Source of the DNA: Agelas oroides
Lineage: Eukaryota > Porifera > Demospongiae > Agelasida > Agelasidae
Length of the DNA stretch: 64,000 bases
Reading direction: 5' to 3'
Assembly: GCA_949130485.1 (NCBI GenBank)
Contig: OX422183.1
Location: forward strand, 18,693,934-18,757,933
The notes beneath the pieces were generated by a model that was not told the origin of the DNA, ran no database searches, and saw nothing but the letters and a program-made list of their open reading frames with translations. Position 1 is the stretch's first letter; every line of letters begins with the position of its first letter. Positions 24,301-39,300 of this stretch are shown piece after piece. A program made the translations under genes and the position numbers.

Positions 24301-27300
24301 ACTTTTCACCTAGGGCAGGCACTGATAAGGGTAGTCTCGGATCCAGACCCTTGCACAGAGTGTCTGGTGAAATTGCATACATAGATATGTGTACTCCACA
24401 AAATTTCGGCAGGTGAATCTGAGCAACCATCATTCACCAAGCTTAGTATCCCCCAGCAAATGTCGAGCAGCTGGAAGGGTGTTTAAATGGAGAAAACTCT
24501 TCAGTTTCATTATGATTGTGTCCCTCTAACTCTAACTATGGCAGTCTTCATTCAAATGCAACTTTCTAAGCAAATGAAGCCAAAGCAAAAGTCGGCTGAC
24601 AGTTTCAGTGAAGGTAGCATTTCTACTATTGCTGAGAATTTTGGGAAATTAATGCACATGCACGCAGGTTCTCCTTTTCCCCTCCCCTCAGTGCCGGGAA
24701 CCAGGCTATGTTCACACATCATCAACAGCAGAGAATGAATGTGTAGATAACACTCTTGTCTCTTGAAGGTTTTAGCTGTTGTGAGTAATTCATTACAAGG
24801 CCATGAAGTAGTTAAATTTGCTAGCAGTGCACTTTACATATTTAGTGGGTCTCACATAGACTGACGTTTCACAAGTACAAACTAAGTCAGCATATTATGG
24901 TCCAAAATGCACAAGTGTAAGTAGTACAATTAATAGCATTGTTTCGAGTGAAATTTGGGATTAATAGCACAAGCGTTATTAAGGTGGCGGGATACTGTTC
25001 TGTGCATGTGCGGGTGCATAGCACTAATAATTAAATACTGTAGCTAACTCCTAATTAAACAGATAACATGCATGTGCTATTCACTTTGAACTTTGAACTC
25101 AGCTGATATGGTAGTAGTTCTCGAACATTTTTGTAACCACTCAGGTGCATTAAGGCCTGACTGAAGTGCCACAAAATTTTAGCTGAATTTTAAATGTTAT
25201 ATTCTTGGTCATATTTACAAAACTGTTCAAGCTTTTTACTTCAAACTTTCAACAGCAGTCGTTGGGCCAGCGGCCCAGATAATTGGATTTTAACTTCAGC
25301 AGCGGAAGTCTATGGAGTGTGGAATTTGGCCACTAATTATCATGGCGCTTACTTCCTGTCTTTTCTACAGACCAGCTCTCTCCTCCAGGCACCAATTCAA
25401 GCCAGACTTGCGCCAGACTGTGTAGAAGAGACTTTGTTCTTCACAAATATCTACTTTTCATAAGCGATATACGCGAACGACTGGCGTACGAGTGGCATCT
25501 GTCGACCTACCCGCCGAGCGATCGCAATAGGCGGTACTACTTTCAAAAATCAGCCGTTTCTACTGGGTAGTTTTTGCGCTATAGACGCTTTTATTTGTAG
25601 GTAATTGCCACCTGTTTTATAAATTAGCCACGCGGGAGCTCAGATCAATGGAAATTTTGAGGCAAACAGAGACAGAGCAGCCCATGTTGCGACTATCCCA
25701 ATTTAGTGCCTCTCAGGATAGCATCCCAAATATGCAAACACATCAAGTACACTCAGAAGTCAAACCTGTCTGCAGGCTCTCTGAGCCATCCAGCAGTTTG
25801 TACATGCTTAGACAGAAGTTTGCTGGTTCACAAGTCGCAACACGCTGATTTTTGCATATTTTGTAGCATTTTCTGCGGGCTATCCGGCGATATATAGGTC
25901 GGCCTGGTTGCATGGGGCGAAACAAATTGTAACCGCTTAGAGTAGTACCGCCTATCGCGATCGCTCGGCGGGTAGGTTGACAGATGCCACTTGTACGCCA
26001 GTCGTTCGCATATATCACTTATGAAAAGTAGATATTTGTGAAGAACAAAGTCTCTTCTACACAATCTGGTGCAAGTCTGGCTTGAATCGGTGCCTGGAGG
26101 AGAGAGCTGGTCTGTAGAAAAGACAGGAAGTAAGTGCCATGATAATTAGTGGCCAAATTCCACACTCCATACACTTCCACTACTGAAGTTAAAATCCAAT
26201 TGTCTGGGCCGCTGGCCCAACGACTGACAGTGATACTATGGACATTGCTTCATTTATGTTTGCAACCACACCCACCAATGACGTCACTATAGTAAACAAA
26301 TTTCCCGGCAAACTTGCGCACTCTTTCAACAAACTTTCGTCGAGGCGGCCGACTTCCACTTACCCTAACTGGTTTTGCGTTTCACAGGTACGTACTAGAT
26401 GTGACAGGGAATCGTTACAAAAAGCTCTTGGCAAAAGCCAGAGTACTCCGCATTCTAATGGTATGGCTTGCAGAAGTACATATTCCAGCTTAATATGCCT
26501 TCTAGGCTGCACAACTCGGCCTAAAGCTGCCGTTTCATGCATACCATGCAAAATTCCAAGGGGCCAAAAGTAAGACAAACCTTTGGTGGTTTGTTTTTAG
26601 TGACAGTCATGAGGAACAGAGATAGTCTGATCGGCCGCCTAACACAAAGTAGTCAGGACCTTCGTTTCAAGTGGCCATTTTGCGACCACGACAGCAAATA
26701 TTACATCACGGTTTACTTAGCGCACATTCCAGCGGTTAGTTAGTGTACCGTACACAGCAGAAGCAGCCGAGCGGGCAACACTAATGCGTGTTATGCAAAC
26801 TGAAGCATTATAATATCGTTTGCGCTCCAGCGCAATGCGCTAGTGTAAACATCAATCCTTAGAACGACTGGAGTCAGGCCTTAATGTACCTGAGCAAAAA
26901 ATAGAGTCGCGGAGGCTGATTTACAACAAGCTAAGACAGTGAAACCATGCAAAAATGGCGACTGGAAGCAGTTTTTGTGATACCGCCTTCCGTTGCAACT
27001 TTATGTCCCATTATTTCAACAAATTATGGTAGGACAGCAGGTCTTTGTCATTCATCTTTCCTTTTTGAGTACTGTTTATCGTAGCAAAAACGTATCAAGA
27101 GTTTATTAATGCGCTTCTACAGCAGCAATATATCGATTGCGAATATTTTAATTGGAGTGGCTACTACAAATATTGATGTAATAGTTATATCCCTCCCTGG
27201 GGGGTGGTCGTTTTACACATTGGTGTCGGGCGTAGCCCGACACCAATGTGCAAGACCACACCCCAGGGAGGGATATAACTATTATATAACCTGTTACCTA

Positions 27301-30300
27301 GGCAACATCACTGTAGAAGAGAGATAATATTCCATCTCAGCAGAACTTTTAGCTTGGAAGAAAGATTATGGTTTAATGATGAGGACTCCATGCAGGCACA
27401 CTTACTACACTTTTATATGTCACAAGCATAATATAATCACACAATGTTGCTAGCGTACTTCGTACTGTAGATTTGGGTTAACAGCCTGCTGGGATACTCA
27501 TGTGCTTACTATGTCTACAAAGTAAGCTACTTCAATGGTTTTTATTGTACACATTCACTTCCCTCCCTACTTTATATTCAGTAGGTTTTGTGGTGTTGAG
27601 AGGAATTCTGTGCGAGAAATGAAATTTTCATAAAACATACCCACCAGGACTATCCTGCCACCCTTAATCTCGAATTGCACAAAAAATGCTATTGATTGCT
27701 GATTGTAAACCTTCCAAGTTGACAGTACACTACAATTAAGTGTGAGTACGTATGTATGCGTCTATGGTACGAGTTTACAGCAAATTGTTGCTACTTAGAA
27801 GTCACTGACCAATCAGTGAGCTATTACACTTTCGCATTGTTGACAGTCTGTTTTTAAACTAATCAGAGAGTTATTATACTTTTTGCACTGCTGGTCAGCC
27901 AATCAGTGACTATTACACTTTTAATGCATGTACAAGAAGGACGTGTTGCAACACTATTTGGCATTTATTGCACTGCTGTTATTGGAGCTCAAGTATAGAC
28001 AGTGATGTAGTCATATGATTAAGCCAATTATTCCTTTAACTACTCATTCATATCTTCTAGAGTTCTTTGTTAGACTATTAACAGAATCTTCATTGACAGA
28101 ATCTTCAATCAGTATTTGACTTCTGCTGGGAGTTAGAACTGATAAATTGAGCCACAACTTCTCTCAGATGGTCTTTGCAAGTTCATTACCTTGACCACTC
28201 ATTAGTGAGCATTTGATAGTCAGGGCTCTCTGACCAGAGAACATTCTTCTGGACTGAAAGCTGCCTACAGTGTCAGAAATGGGGCTCTACAATGTGAAAG
28301 GAGTGTTTTCTATACCTGTTTGTGCAGGAAAGGAGATAAAATGGCCCACCCGGTCCTGACCAAGGCCTTTCTATGGCCGGCTGCAACAGCCGCCATGTAC
28401 TGTCACCTGGAGGGTGACACCCACCCACCTCCCCCTGTCCCACTCTTTCTGCTAGCTCAGAACCTATCTTTAAAACAGCTTGTGCCAACTGGTAACATGC
28501 TGCCAAAGTTGGATGACGACTTTAGTTAGTATATACTCAAAAGGCAAACTAGTTGTCACTACATGGGCACTACGTATGTAATGAAGGTAAGTTACCTTTT
28601 TCACCTTCCTGCTTCGTCTTTTGATGCATACAACAGCAACAATGAAAACAACAATTCCAACTCCAACAATACCTCCAACAACACCTCCAGCAATAGCACC
28701 TCCAACATTACCAGCATTTTTATCTGGAAGTAGGAAGAAATTACTTATGCATCATAACATTGATTAATCAAGCTTACACTGTTGTGTGTTAAACAGAAAA
28801 TATAACATGTGACGGTCCCGTGTAGAAATCAAAGGTTATTCCGTCGCATATTTCGATCGCATTGCTGCCTTCAAAGTGCCGTATCGCTGAACTTCCGTTA
28901 AGGGCGGGGCTCATATGCGCTTCGTAGATTCATTAGATATTCATGCATGTTTGCATGAGTAAATGCTGAGAGCTCCCATACACATGTGCACCCGTGTCTA
29001 TTAATCACTACAGGTATGTTTTTGAGCTAGCTGTTACTTGCTACAAGCATAATTAGCTGAGATTATCATGCTATAGATATTTGTTTGCAAATCGTGTTAT
29101 ACACTAGTATACTGCCACAGCACAGCTTTCATATACTCTACGCACTACTGCACAAATTTGTACTAGCTGATAACCTTAGACACAGTGGAAAGTAACCCTT
29201 GTGGAGTCCCAATGGTATTAATCACAATACAAGATGTATATGACTGTCAATACAAAGTATGGCTAAGACAACAAGTTTTGTAAGTAGTGCTGACGTCCAT
29301 AAAACCTATAAACACACAGAATTCCCACTCTCAGTCCAGCACCACGGTTAGTCCTCTCTCACTTCACAGTAGCCCATGCTCCCATCTTACTTGAGAAAGG
29401 AAGAAATCACCCCAGCTGATGTTCCTTGGAACATGGCCTACGACAGCTCCATCTCATCCATCTTGTACTACCGCCACAGCATAAGTGTCATGGGGATTTG
29501 TAGGTTCAACAGTCAGTATCAGTGTTTCCCCTACCATTAGAGTCCACACGTACGTACACTACATGACAGCTTCAGACAGACGAGGGGGATTCCCTTTATC
29601 AACAATCTAACTAGCCATACTTTTGCGCACGTGGCTGATCATGTGTGAACAGAGTGCAATTTCCAGCAGCTGGAGTGTAGCTACATGTGTGAGCATATAT
29701 ATCAGCATTGACGTGACATGGCTGAGAAAAGAAATGCACTGTTGTTGGCTGAGAGAATAAGAGTGATTGATTAATTAATGTGGTTGGAACGAGAAAGATC
29801 GCTGAAGTTTTCAAGTGTGGTTGCAGACGGGTACAAAGCATCCTCAAGACAAAGGAATTAATCATCACTAGCTTCCAAACAAATGCCCCTGCGCAGGTGA
29901 AGTGTGAAGTATGATGATGTAGATGCAGCTGCATTTGAGTGGTATCATCTAGCTAGAGAGAGGCTTGTACCAGTATTGGGGTCTATGCTACAGGAAGAAG
30001 CATGGATCATTGCTGTGAGCTAGGAAAATACAATTTTAAAGTATTCAATGGCTTGTTACAAAAGTTTAAGCAACAACACAACATAAAACAACTTGTGGTG
30101 AGTAGGGAGGATGGAACGTATGCGATGAAACCGTTCAAGTATGGATGGAGAGTCTTCCAACCCTAGTTCAAAGATATGCCTAAGAAGATATGGACGAATA
30201 TTGCTTCTTTTAGGTTCTGCGTAAAAGGACACTAGCAGATGCCAAGAAAGAGTGCAAAGGAGGGGAAAAGGCAAAGCAGCGTATCACATTGGCCTGAATG

Positions 30301-33300
30301 GTTAGTGCTGCTGGAGGAAAAGAATTACTAATAGTAATCGGAAGGGCAGCCTCTTCAACTATGTTTCAGGGGTATCAGAGACCAAAAGAATCCTCTTCCT
30401 CACCAAGGCCAATTGATGGCTTGTACAACAGAACAGGAAGGTAGCTGTCTTCTTAGATGTCAGCTCTCATTCTCCCAAGCTTGCTGATAAGTTTCAAACA
30501 TGAAGGTCATCTTTCACAAAAAACACAGCCTTACACCTTCAACCACTAAATACTGGAACCATAAAGTACTGGTACACTATTGAAAACTTATGCCCAAACA
30601 TATATTATTTGCTCAAATTGATGGCACATCACTCACAGCTTCTGCAATCAACATAAAAATAGATATTCTCCCTGTAATTTGATGGACCAAACAAGTGTGG
30701 GAGGCAGTAAACACAGAAACAGCATTGTGGAGTCCAACCAGCTACTGAGGGGTCCACTGGTGACCCGTTTGCAGATCTTGACCAAGAGGACGAAGAGCCA
30801 GAGGAACTAGTCCAGCCTCTTGATCCAGACATGCCATTGAGTATGAGTGAGTATGTTCCTGCCAATGTCGGCAGCAACATAAGAACATAAGAAGAGAAGC
30901 AACAGTGTTCACCTTAATTGGAGATGAGGCTAGTGATGATAGTTGAAAAGAACAACCCTGTGTCAATATTAAATGATCCTATGAATTCCCCCGTGGAGTT
31001 TTTCATTGTTCCCATGACTGGCTCTTCCACACTAGCCATGCACATTAATATCTGGAGGTCTGTTTTGTCTACCTAGTGTCAGTGACAAGCATACGTATGA
31101 TGGAGCTGTAAACATTTTAGGCCACATAAATGGTGTAGCTGCTCAAATCCAAAAGCAACAGACACTACCTGTATATGTGCACTGTTTGGCCCACCATACG
31201 TGCATCTCCAGACCATGGGAAGGTAAGTGATTCTAATACGAAATTCATTAAATGTGGTGATGGAAGTGGGAATGTGTAGTATATTTGTGTTTCAAAGACG
31301 TTTTGGTGAGTCAGCTGTTATTTATACATCACTTTTGGGTTCTGTACTTTAGTCATCTTTGTGTTGTCAATGTGTATCATGTGCTACCCCCTGTAGCTTA
31401 GCCCGTTGTGGATGCGTTGTTGTCAAGGTCATTTTATTCCAGCTACATCATGCCTTTGTATGTACGCAAGTCAACGTTTTTTATCTTTAGTTGTAGTTGC
31501 GTCTGGTTCATGTCTACCAGGCACCCTTGTGCTTCCACAGTCTACCATAAGTCCCCTCACTAATGACAGAGGCAGAGGCACCGGTGTCAACCTCCATCTG
31601 CAGATGTGTATGTGTCGTTGACTTTCATATAGTCACCATCAGCTGGTTGCATGCTCTTGTTTTTCCGATTGTGACTTTGAACAACGAGTACGTGTCCCTG
31701 GCGTTCTTGTCCACCGTGTCACCCAGGTGATGCATCATCTGGGTACATTGGCGACCCCAGTCATTCGATCACAATACGATATCCAATCCTCCTTGCAGTG
31801 ATCGTACTTGCCGATGGTTCCGTGTGTAGCTATGGCCAGAAGTTTTGACCCTCAATGCCCAATTGTAGTAATTATCGTACCTATTGAAAGAGTATTTTAT
31901 TAAAGACAAAACGTCATTCATGTGATAAAATGGACCAGGCCTTCCCCCTCCGTTTTTGCATACTGCAAGCGATCAAAAACTGGACAGCGGGAAAGCCTGG
32001 GAAAGAGGCTAGCCAAACCGCACTCTGGCACTCAGTCTGGCAATAACATTAGAAACCACATGGCGAGATTGCAGTGTGCTCAGCAGTCACCATGTGCTAC
32101 TGTGAGCAGTTCAGATTGACACTAAATCAGTGGTGGTTTACAGACAGCGTGCAGGTGAAGTACAACTATGAGTGAGAGCGGGTGAAGTATGACTATGAGT
32201 GAGAACCAAACAATCTTAGACTAGTAAGCATGCAGGCCAGACTTTCACGTGTCTATAGCGTGTCTCACAGGAGTTCAAGACCTCCCTAGATGTTGCATGA
32301 TCTCACATCTGAGTTCACCACCACTTCTGGGCAGAACCCTGGTGGTGTCTCTTGAGCTTTTTCGTAATCCACAGCTGAAACTCTGATGGTGTGAATAATT
32401 CTTTGGCATCTAAAGTGGATGCATAGTTTAGGGTACTCAAACATAGCCTTTTGCTTTTGAATTTTGTTTCAAGGCCGTGAAAATGGCTGAGTTAGTGTAC
32501 AAACAAGAGTGGTGATACCGACGAGGAGTTCTTGCAGCTGCTGCTGGAGTCTATTTTGGTCCTCTGGAGAAAGGTACCCACATGTACTCTAAGGAAAATT
32601 GGCAACAGACTAGCTGCTGTAGCTACCATTTAAGGTAGACAAAAAGTACTTCCACCACACTCCCAAGAAGGCTTTCTTTGCCAGTCCCAATGAAACGTAA
32701 GTACTGTAAGCTCCTGAAAAAATGCCCCTTCTAGCAAACACCCTCCCCCTCTTTGACCCCCAATTTGTTGCATAGCTATAGGTATTTATTCCTTGTGCAA
32801 GTATCTTCTAGATCTGGGCATAGTTTTATAGAGCTTTTGGGTTAGCTCTGTTGTTGAGTGTCTTTGTAAATACACAATAACCTTGTTAACTGACCACCGC
32901 AAAGGTTTTTTTTTGCTTACAGTACGAGCTTACACAACGTCATCCGCTGTTACCACTGACAATTCAAGTTTATTCAATGCTTCTTGGATTAGTATCAATA
33001 CAAGCGCCACTAATTTTCCGTAGTACACATTCAGCAAAGCTGTGGTTCTTCCAGAAAGTTGCGGCAGTCATCATGGTTGTCAACTTTGTGGGTAAAATTG
33101 CGAGGAACAGGGTGGGGTGGGAGGTGTATGCACGAGACTAAGCCTTCATGCAAGGTTAGATGCTCTGTTCCCTCTATCATCTCCTCCTTTGCCAGTTAGG
33201 TACCCACAACAGTGGCCCTGTCAGTGGCTAGAGAGCATCATGTAACAGGTGGGTGTGGTCAACTGTGAAGCTATATGAAGCCACAGAGATGGACTTTCAC

Positions 33301-36300
33301 TTGAGTGAAGACTTGAATTCTGTGACACTTTTATATGCAGAGACATAATGTGATAAATACGACATTTTGTAATCAAAAACAAGTGAAACTAGGCCTTAGT
33401 GCACCTGAGTTGCTAAATTATTATTGCTTCTGGTATTGCACTTCACACAGTTACAAGTTGTCACAAACGACTAAGCATGCTCTACATGAGGCACAATGCA
33501 TTTGCTCTAAATATTACTTATGTAATATTAATTAACTTGTAACTGACACATATGGTGCAATAATTTCCACATATTACACTAGTAACTTTACACAGTGTGA
33601 TGCCAGAGTGCAGCAAGGATATATGGCAGTCATGAGTGGAAATCTAACATTATTTCATCATGTACGTAGAATGTTTGAAGTACTGTATCACTGATGGGGT
33701 TGAAAGTGCTGTATATATAGATGCATCAGTGAAGTGCAGCCCCGTCTTTAATAATATCCCATTCAACCATATACACACTTTTGGTTACATCGTACTGTGC
33801 AGCGCGCAGAAAAGATTGGCTCCGTGCACTTCTGCATCGGTAGAAAGGGTGGGAGAGGGGGGGAAGTGGGTGGCGTCACCCACAAATTGCTATGCACATG
33901 GTGGCTGCTAGGTTTGACTGTAAAAAAGCCTTTGGTTGGCACCGGGTGGGCCAATTCTCGCCCTGGCTGCACGAATGGGCCTAAAAAATGCTTTTCTCAC
34001 CTTGAAAGGGGGTCCTTTCTTGCAGGGTGGGCTGTTTAGGTCCTGAAAGGTGGTTGCTAGCCAACAATCCTGACTACCATAGATCGGGAAAATTTGAGAC
34101 CAACCGTGAAAATTTAACACACGAATAAAAACCTATACGCAGCAATGATCAACGAATAAGCGTGCGCACATGTCCACACCTCCCAAGGTAAATGTCCGAT
34201 CGATGACTACTCCTGACAGCCACAGCGTTGCAACCAGCGATAGCTGGCTCTCCCGATACCTGATAATAGACTAAATGCTAGGAACGCTCCAGGTGCTCGT
34301 CCATTATGTAACCGTCAACGGTTAAAAATTTGGTGGATCGAACAAACCGCGAAAATTTATCAACACAAAATTTTTATGCGAATTGTTTTTAACGTGAAAA
34401 TTTCCCGATCTACGGTATTGCATGAGTGGGCATGGTTAAAGTCATGAATTTGCTTATTGTGGGTGAAAGCACACTTGAGTAAGAGTGCAAGAAATGAAAG
34501 CATTTATGCGCTAAAAGTAGTCTCAAGTGAAAAACTTTAGGTGTTAAAAAGAAATTCGGCAATAGAGCACTTCAAACCAGAAAATGCAATTGAAATGTGT
34601 GACAAAATGTTTTCTACACGTATGTGTACATATGTAAATGTAAGGTACTCTGCTGCATGTGATCATCCCATTTCTCCAACTCTATGTATTAGTTATTACA
34701 CAGTTGTGAGTGCCATATATGGTATATGGGCACGAGCAACTGTGTAATAACTAATTTGTAGCATGACTGATTGCTAATGTAAACTATGTGTGACATCATA
34801 TTTCCAATTTTGTTGCCAATGTAAACTAATTTTAGAGCATTTGACGTCAAATCTGCAACGTAGTTGCTAATGTAAACAGTTTTCAGGGCTTCGCACAGTG
34901 TACATCTCGAGTCGTAGTAGAGAGATGGCTGCAGGTAGTGTCTTGCCTGAAACGGACTTCTCGTGGCATGGTGATGATTTTTTCGAAGATGACGTCTCTA
35001 GAGAAGAGAAAGGCAATGAGTGATGTAACTAGCAGATTTGGAAACAAGTTGACATCGGATTTTGAATTGAAGACGATGTCAAATGGTTCGTGCCGAAAAG
35101 CACAGAGAAAAGCACAATTTGGGTCGTGCGCAACTACCTCCTGTTGCTAAATTTGTACTTCAGCAAGTTGCCCACTGAAGTACTCAGTGATGAAACTTGT
35201 CTGTTTTATCTGTCGCCGAAAGATCGAATTCCTTATAAGAGTGAGTTGCCATGGTTTAAGAAGATGCCAGCTGGACGGAACTACCTTGGATCACTTGTAA
35301 AAGAAGTGGAGAAGAGCAACCACAACCATAGTCTGAGGGTTACTGGTGCAACCTGCATGTGGGAAGCCAATGTTCTAGAGAAGTTGATCCAGCAGAGAAC
35401 AGGGCACCGTAGCCTGGAAGCTCTGAGAAGCTATGAACGCACATCCATTACACAGTAGAGAGCTATAGTGCTGTCCTGGCTAGCAGTGAAGACACTGATT
35501 ATCAGAGTGAGGTCTCAAACAAAGGTCAAATTTTTCCAGTATCACGTCCATCTTCACTAATAATTTCGGACACCTCTGCAGCAATTAGAGGAGGAGAACT
35601 GCTTGGCAAAGCTTTTCAGTCGTGTCATAATTGTATTAGTGTCAATGTGAACTACAACAAGTAAGAAAGTTGTACTTGTGAGTATTGAAAATCATTGATT
35701 TCTTGCATCCTATCTTGAACTGCAAGAAACTTGAAATTACTCTGGGTGTTGAACTGCGCCATATCAAACATCAAAGGCTGATAATGGCACAGGTCAACAC
35801 TGATATGGCACAGGTCAACACTGATATTGGCATAGGTCACTGATAATGGCACAGGTCAGCGCTGATATGGCACACTAAAGCGGCGTCATATACCGTAAAA
35901 TCGGGATAATACGTAAGCACCCACACAAAATAAGCACGCCATGAATATAGGCACCCATTTTGATTACAACAACCACATCGCGTTTATAAGCACTCATACG
36001 AAAATAGGCACCCCACATGATAAGGCACCGTTACCGTGCAAATGGAAGTGAATTTGCTAATTCGGCTTTTTCGAATGTAGTGACAAATTTTCGCCAGTGT
36101 CTATCTCCGATTGTAAGCAAGCTATCGACACAGGATACAAACCAAAATTTATGCAAGGCCTCTTGATAAAACATATCCAGGAATTAGCAAAAACCTCATG
36201 GATTTGTTGGTTCCAAGTAGCCTCGTCACCAGTGGGGCCTGGGGACAAGGCTAGGTTCTAAGCGCTTTACGTTTGTGGGCGGGGGTTGGCAACAAGAGTA

Positions 36301-39300
36301 GCTAGCGGCGCCTTTGATCTGCCCACGCATCATGCTACAAATATACATAAAGTTGCAAACATAACTAAGACAATAACAACAACTCACTGAGCGTGTAGGA
36401 TGCAGTACCAAGGGAACCAGTCTCTCCACACAGGTTTACAGCTGCGATGGTGGCAGTAAACGTAGTTTTCAGTTGCACACTGTTTGAATTCTCACTCACA
36501 GTAACAGTAGTGTTGGTACATTCTCCACATGCCATTGTCATGTGCTGTACACTGGAGTTTGAGGTCACATTGATGTCATAATGATCAACATCAAACTGGT
36601 CAAAGTTTTGTGGTTGCATCCAGGTACATGTAAGCCTGATGGTAGTACTTTCTCCATGAGTAGTTCTTTCAACTTTGATCTCAGTAACATTTGCAACAGC
36701 TGGCATCTCTGTCGTAAGAAAGCAATGGAATACATATTACCTTTTTATATGAGACTCTGTTCACAAAGTTCATGTGTACATACACCACAAAACTACAGGT
36801 TCTCATAGCAAATCAAATAGGTGTGCAACTGTACACGCACAGTACGTATTACCAACTTTTCTTTATATACTGTGTGAATACCTACAGTGATGAGAGTTTT
36901 TTTTTTTTTGTGGAGATAGAAATATACTGTATGTCGGCAGTAGAAAACTTTCACCCGGAACACTTTCAGCAATTTCGGCAGTCATTTCATGGCAAAAAAT
37001 TTACTGGTAATTTTTATTGTGTTTGTGTGTGTTGTTTTCCTACCATAATTTTGCCAGTAATTTATTTTCAGCAAGTATTTCTAGGTAGCAGACAAGAGAA
37101 AAAGACCAGTGTGTAGCTAAATCTTTTCAGTAGAACATATGTACAAAAATAATTGTGGACATACGTAGGTATGGTGAAAAGCAGTGAAGGAGATGTTGAC
37201 TGGAGAAACCAAAATGCAGTGAAGGGGACTGGAGAAACCAAACTTGTAACTACAAAGCAAACAAAGAGGCAGAACAAGACAAACAAAGACAAGTAAAGAC
37301 AGAAGACAGTGAGGAGATCGAGCGGATAGAAGTTGTCATGTGGCAGATATGGTGAGACCTGCGGCTTCCATCTACGGTAACAGTATCACTTTACTGAACT
37401 TGATTCTTGACAGTCTCTGTAACCCCTTTACAGGACAAGCCTGCTAAAAAGTGTACCATCATCCCTATATGTTTACATTAAATATGAGTATGTGAAAAAT
37501 ATAAATAACACAAAAGCACAAGTCCAGTACATCAGGTTTGTAGCACCTGCCCGCACACAAAATGTGGGTGAATTCATGGAGAGGAAGGCACTATGTGGAG
37601 GATGTAATGACATAGTAACAACAGCTTGAAGTACAAATGCATTGCTTTGTGACAGCTGTGAGTGCAGACACCATTGTGTCTATTTCTTCACTTCATGCAT
37701 ATTTATTGCGTTAATGTTGTGCTTATAATTTTATTTTTTCATTTTCACTCAGAACAGTTAAGGCAGCCTGTCTACATATCAGAGTCGGTAGACTCTCTAT
37801 GTAGGGATATGGACTATGTAATACTTAAGCAAAAGCCTTATAACTTCACCACAAATTCGCTAAATGCTTATTTAATTAACCCATTGTGTACACTGAGTTT
37901 CATTTTCTAGAAGTCTTTCTGAGGCTATTGATAACTTGTATGATCAGTGTTTCCACTTCTGCTGCTAGCTAGCACTGGAAACTTGAGCTAAGGGTTCTTC
38001 CATGAAGCCTCTCGGGGTTCAAGACTTCTTCCATGCCCACTCATTAGTGAGCTTACAATGGTCAGGGCTCTCCGACCAGTGAACGCTTCTCCCAACTGAA
38101 AACTGTCTACAGTGCCAAAAATGGAGCCCCTACAAAGGCAGAGGAGCCTTTTCTACACCTGTTTGTGAGTGAAATAGCCCAGCCAGTGCCGACCAAGGCT
38201 TTTCTACAGCCAGCCCAGACAGCCACCATCTGTACAGCATGTCATAACTATGCCTGCCCACCTCCCTCTATCCCATCTTTTTTGCTAGTGCAAAACCTAT
38301 ATTCAAAATGAATTGCGCCAACCAATAACATGTGGCCAAAATTATATGACAATTATATGACAAGTACACTCGTCATCAGTGGTTAATGGGTTATTAAGTA
38401 CCCAGCCTTCCTCTTTAATTGTTTTTATGATCAGCAACACTCATATAGTTGCACAAAAGCCTCGTAGAAGACAGCTAGATGCAGAAGTATGCTGTAGCAA
38501 AAGTGCCATTTTTCTTTTTCTTTCTTTTTAAATAAATGCCGTTTCAAGTTCTGGGGCTGTGGTTACACTTGAAAGTATTCTTCCTAGGCCTAGGTCTGAC
38601 TGTAACTGAGATTAACATCAAAAAATTTTATATCATACCTACCTTGTTTGCTTATTTTTGTCATGCATATCTATGCCTTTTTACATTTTCAATGCTTTTT
38701 CTTTTCGTGTAAATTATATGCCCATCACATTTTGACATGGTAAAATTAACTGCTTTACCCATTGTATGGCAGCTGAAAACACAGAATAACTGCTGTGGGC
38801 AAGGCAGGCTTTGCAACAAAGGTAAAAGTACGTAATTGTCAAAGTGAGTCACTGGTATTGCATGCACAGAAAACTAAGCGATGGGCTTAGTAACTGTTGT
38901 GTGCATTTTAGCACGTGCTACGTACACAGCGTCCAGAAGTTCCATTTCAGACTCGGTAGCCAGGGTACGCATCGCACATCGGTGACAGCAGCAAGTCGGC
39001 CACTCAGTGGTAGCACAGCAGCTCACTCGTGCATACAGTTTATGTCACATGGGATAGCATTATAATGGCGCTCTCTGTCATACTTTAGTTATCCGAACAT
39101 TTCTGTTATATGAATTCCCTCTGGTCCCAATAAGTGACTTCCTACTGTATAATATATTAATAGAGAGAGAGAAAATCTACCATTCAACTTGTTAGTGTGG
39201 CCTCACTCCCAGATACATAGCTCTTTCTTTACAACAGCAACTAAGGTATTGTAATGTCTACAGATAGCGATCTCCAACCTCTGTGATTTTATGCTCTGTA

